A DNA stretch of 8,525 nucleotides from Burkholderiales bacterium (lineage in GTDB: Bacteria; Pseudomonadota; Gammaproteobacteria; Burkholderiales; Burkholderiaceae_C). The translations under genes and the position numbers were made by a program. A model generated the notes under the pieces. The model worked only from the letters and a program-made list of their open reading frames with translations, was not told the origin of the DNA and did no database searches. The stretch lies in assembly GCA_013205525.1 (NCBI GenBank), contig JABMMR010000034.1, positions 1 to 8,525 of the forward strand, written 5' to 3'. Below, one piece after another: positions 6,995 to 8,525 of this stretch (its first letter is position 1; every line of letters starts with the position of its first letter).

Positions 6995-7306
6995 TTAAGG
7001 TGTGTTGCCTTTGAGAAGTTGCTGGGTGCGTACATCGACCGCTTCACGCAGCGCCTTGCCAGGCTTGAAATGCGGGACTCTTTTTTCAGGAATCGCCACG
7101 GCTTCGCCTGATCGAGGGTTGCGTCCCATGCGAGGTGGGCGTCGGTTGACAGAGAAGCTGCCAAAGCCACGTAATTCAATACGGTGGCCTTTCACCATGG
7201 CGTCACTCATGGCGTCGAGCAAGGCTTTGACGGCAAATTCGGCATCACGGTGCGCCAATTGCGGGAACCGTGCGGCCAGCTCTTCAACCAAATCACTTCG
7301 GGTCAT
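6995..7306 (-). CDS. ihfB: Integration host factor subunit beta
   Basis: IhfB pairs with IhfA to form the DNA-bending heterodimer IHF, which shapes promoters, replication origins and recombination sites. The product is 103 residues and matches the HU/IHF fold throughout. It starts with [17 protein letters not shown] (1-17), followed by the dimer helix [10 protein letters not shown] (24-33). The strand [20 protein letters not shown] (43-62) comes next. The intercalating-loop motif GRNPRSGE (61-68) carries Pro64, the residue that kinks DNA, and [11 protein letters not shown] (78-88) closes the domain. The IELRGFGSF and PHFKPGK blocks resemble IHF-beta more than HU, and location right after rpsA is the classic ihfB position. 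The C-terminus is about nine residues longer than E. coli IHF-beta (94). A purine-rich GAGAGAG (7321-7315) lies 8 bases before the ATG at 7306. It is 27 bases after rpsA, so read-through from rpsA is likely. Confidence 0.95.
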   Translation of the reverse strand: MTRSDLVEELAARFPQLAHRDAEFAVKALLDAMSDAMVKGHRIELRGFGSFSVNRRPPRMGRNPRSGEAVAIPEKRVPHFKPGKALREAVDVRTQQLLKGNTP

Positions 7307-7322
7307 GGCGACAACTCTCTCT

Positions 7323-7345
7323 TCGCCGGCGATTTATTTTTCGCC
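7323..7345. other. Palindrome/hairpin at the rpsA-ihfB junction
   Basis: TCGCCGGCGA at 7323-7332 is a perfect 10-base palindrome. Its GGCGA half (7328-7332) can also pair with TCGCC at 7341-7345 around an 8-base AT-rich loop that contains the rpsA stop codon. The stem is only 5 base pairs and no U-run follows, so it is not a standard intrinsic terminator; it might act as a weak pause or mRNA-processing site, or be chance. Confidence 0.3.
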
Positions 7346-8525
7346 CGTGTCGAGCTTGGCACGCAACAAAGCGCCCAAGCTGGTGGTGCCCGCATTGCCC
7401 GAGGTTTGGCTCAGGGTTTGCATAGCGTCAGCTTGGTCAGCCGCATCTTTGGCCTTGATGGACAACTGGATGTTGCGTGTTTTGCGGTCTACATTGACCA
7501 CCACAGCAGTGACTTCGTCGCCGACTTTGAGAACCAGGCTGGCATCTTCGATGCGGTCACGCGAGATTTCCGAGACACGCAAATAGCCGATGATGTCTTC
7601 GCCCAGGTCAATTTCTGCACCTTTGGCATCCACGGTCTTAACCGTACCCGTAACAATTTCGCCCTTGTCGTTGACCGACACAAAATTGGTGAAGGGGTCG
7701 GAGTCGAGTTGCTTGATGCCCAAAGAAATGCGCTCACGCTCCACGTCCACGGCCAGCACCAAGGCTTCAACTTCTTGGCCTTTCTTGAAGTTGCGCACCG
7801 CGGCTTCGCCGGTTTCGTTCCAAGACAGGTCGGACAAATGCACCAAACCGTCGATGCCAGCAGCCAAGCCGACAAACACGCCGAAATCTGTGATGGATTT
7901 GATGGGGCCTTTGACGCGGTCGCCGCGCTTGGTGGCGCCTGCGAACTCTTGCCAAGGATTGGCCTTGCACTGCTTCATGCCCAAAGAAATGCGGCGTTTG
8001 TCTTCGTCGATCTCGAGGACCATGACTTCGACCTCGTCGCCTAAGGCAACAATTTTGGAAGGTGCGACGTTTTTGTTGGTCCAGTCCATTTCAGACACGT
8101 GCACCAAGCCTTCGATACCGGGTTCGAGTTCGACAAACGCGCCGTAATCGGCGATATTGGTGATCTTGCCGTGCATGCGCGTGCCTTGGGGATAGCGGCG
8201 GTTCACGCCCATCCAAGGGTCGTCGCCCATTTGTTTCAAGCCCAAAGACACGCGGTTTTTGTCGGTGTCGAACTTGAGAATTTTGGCGGTGATTTCTTGG
8301 CCTGCGACCACCACCTCGGAGGGGTGACGCACACGACGCCAAGCCATGTCGGTGATGTGCAACAAACCATCGATGCCGCCCAAATCGACAAACGCGCCGT
8401 ACTCGGTGATGTTTTTAACCACACCGTGAACGATAGAGCCTTCTTTGAGGTTTTCCATCATCTTGGCGCGTTCTTCACCCATGGAGGCTTCAACCACAGC
8501 GCGGCGCGACAACACGACGTTGTTG
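7334..8525 (-). CDS. rpsA: 30S ribosomal protein S1, C-terminal four S1 domains (5'-truncated by window edge)
   Basis: S1 binds mRNA and helps the 30S subunit start translation on structured or weak leaders. The frame enters the window at base 8524 (Asn-Asn-Val-Val-Leu-Ser-Arg-Arg) and runs 396 codons to a TAA at 7336-7334; about the first 160 residues, including S1 domains 1 and 2, lie outside. Four full S1 (OB-fold) repeats are visible: about 8443-8231 ([20 protein letters not shown]), 8188-7970 ([21 protein letters not shown]), 7927-7709 ([21 protein letters not shown]) and 7666-7451 ([21 protein letters not shown]). They match domains 3-6 of E. coli S1 in order, and the last is the most diverged, as usual. 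The [22 protein letters not shown] and VHLSDLSWN motifs are intact. The short tail ends in [13 protein letters not shown]. The reading frame has no internal start that makes a separate protein. Very confident. Confidence 0.97.
   Translation of the reverse strand, partial: NNVVLSRRAVVEASMGEERAKMMENLKEGSIVHGVVKNITEYGAFVDLGGIDGLLHITDMAWRRVRHPSEVVVAGQEITAKILKFDTDKNRVSLGLKQMGDDPWMGVNRRYPQGTRMHGKITNIADYGAFVELEPGIEGLVHVSEMDWTNKNVAPSKIVALGDEVEVMVLEIDEDKRRISLGMKQCKANPWQEFAGATKRGDRVKGPIKSITDFGVFVGLAAGIDGLVHLSDLSWNETGEAAVRNFKKGQEVEALVLAVDVERERISLGIKQLDSDPFTNFVSVNDKGEIVTGTVKTVDAKGAEIDLGEDIIGYLRVSEISRDRIEDASLVLKVGDEVTAVVVNVDRKTRNIQLSIKAKDAADQADAMQTLSQTSGNAGTTSLGALLRAKLDTGEK

Noticed and set aside
7184..8044. 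Long plus-strand open frame (286 codons) opposite rpsA
   Set aside because: It is antisense to clearly conserved S1 repeats, and its protein resembles no family; it is a by-product of biased codon use in rpsA.
1..8525. Mobile elements, CRISPR arrays, tRNA or other structured RNA genes
   Set aside because: No direct-repeat arrays, transposase motifs, terminal inverted repeats or cloverleaf sequences were seen; almost every base lies in one of eight conserved genes.

Overview
The window is a solid block of eight genes, all on the minus strand, with no tRNA, rRNA, insertion sequence, CRISPR array or phage gene visible. In transcription order (high to low coordinates) they are: 3' part of rpsA (ribosomal protein S1), ihfB (integration host factor beta), lapA, lapB, the stand-alone heptose-7-phosphate kinase gene hldA/rfaE1, hldD/rfaD, a small secreted helix-hairpin-helix (ComEA-like) protein gene, and recC, which runs off the low-coordinate end. 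Protein content and the order rpsA-ihfB-lapA-lapB-rfaE1-hldD point to a beta-proteobacterium of the Burkholderiales. A moderately high GC content and liking for TTG and CAA codons suggest the Comamonadaceae (for example near Limnohabitans or Rhodoferax), but the genus is a guess.

Layout: 8525-7334 is rpsA (four complete C-terminal S1 domains). 7306-6995 is ihfB, 27 bases downstream. 6967-6650 is lapA, again 27 bases downstream. lapB (6643-5507) starts 6 bases after lapA. hldA (5507-4575) starts on the last base of the lapB stop codon, and hldD (4578-3574) overlaps the hldA stop by 4 bases in an ATGA junction. So lapA-lapB-hldA-hldD look like one translationally coupled unit. After an 86-base gap comes the comEA-like gene (3487-3197), then a 47-base gap and recC (3149 to beyond 1). 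No non-coding stretch exceeds 100 bases.

How the genes fit together: lapA/lapB encode the inner-membrane lipopolysaccharide assembly proteins (in E. coli LapB/YciM controls LpxC turnover through FtsH). hldA and hldD make the ADP-heptose used for the LPS inner core. The middle of the window is therefore an LPS supply-and-control module placed behind a translation gene and a DNA-bending protein gene. The last two genes are DNA-related: a possible periplasmic DNA-binding uptake protein and the Chi-recognising subunit of the RecBCD nuclease-helicase.

Nothing here looks like a new system; this is ordinary chromosomal core. The points most worth a second look are the partly substituted Chi-recognition residues in RecC, the altered PfkB signature in HldA, the coupled LapB-HldA junction, the probable TTG start of lapA, and an excess of the hexamer AAGCTT.
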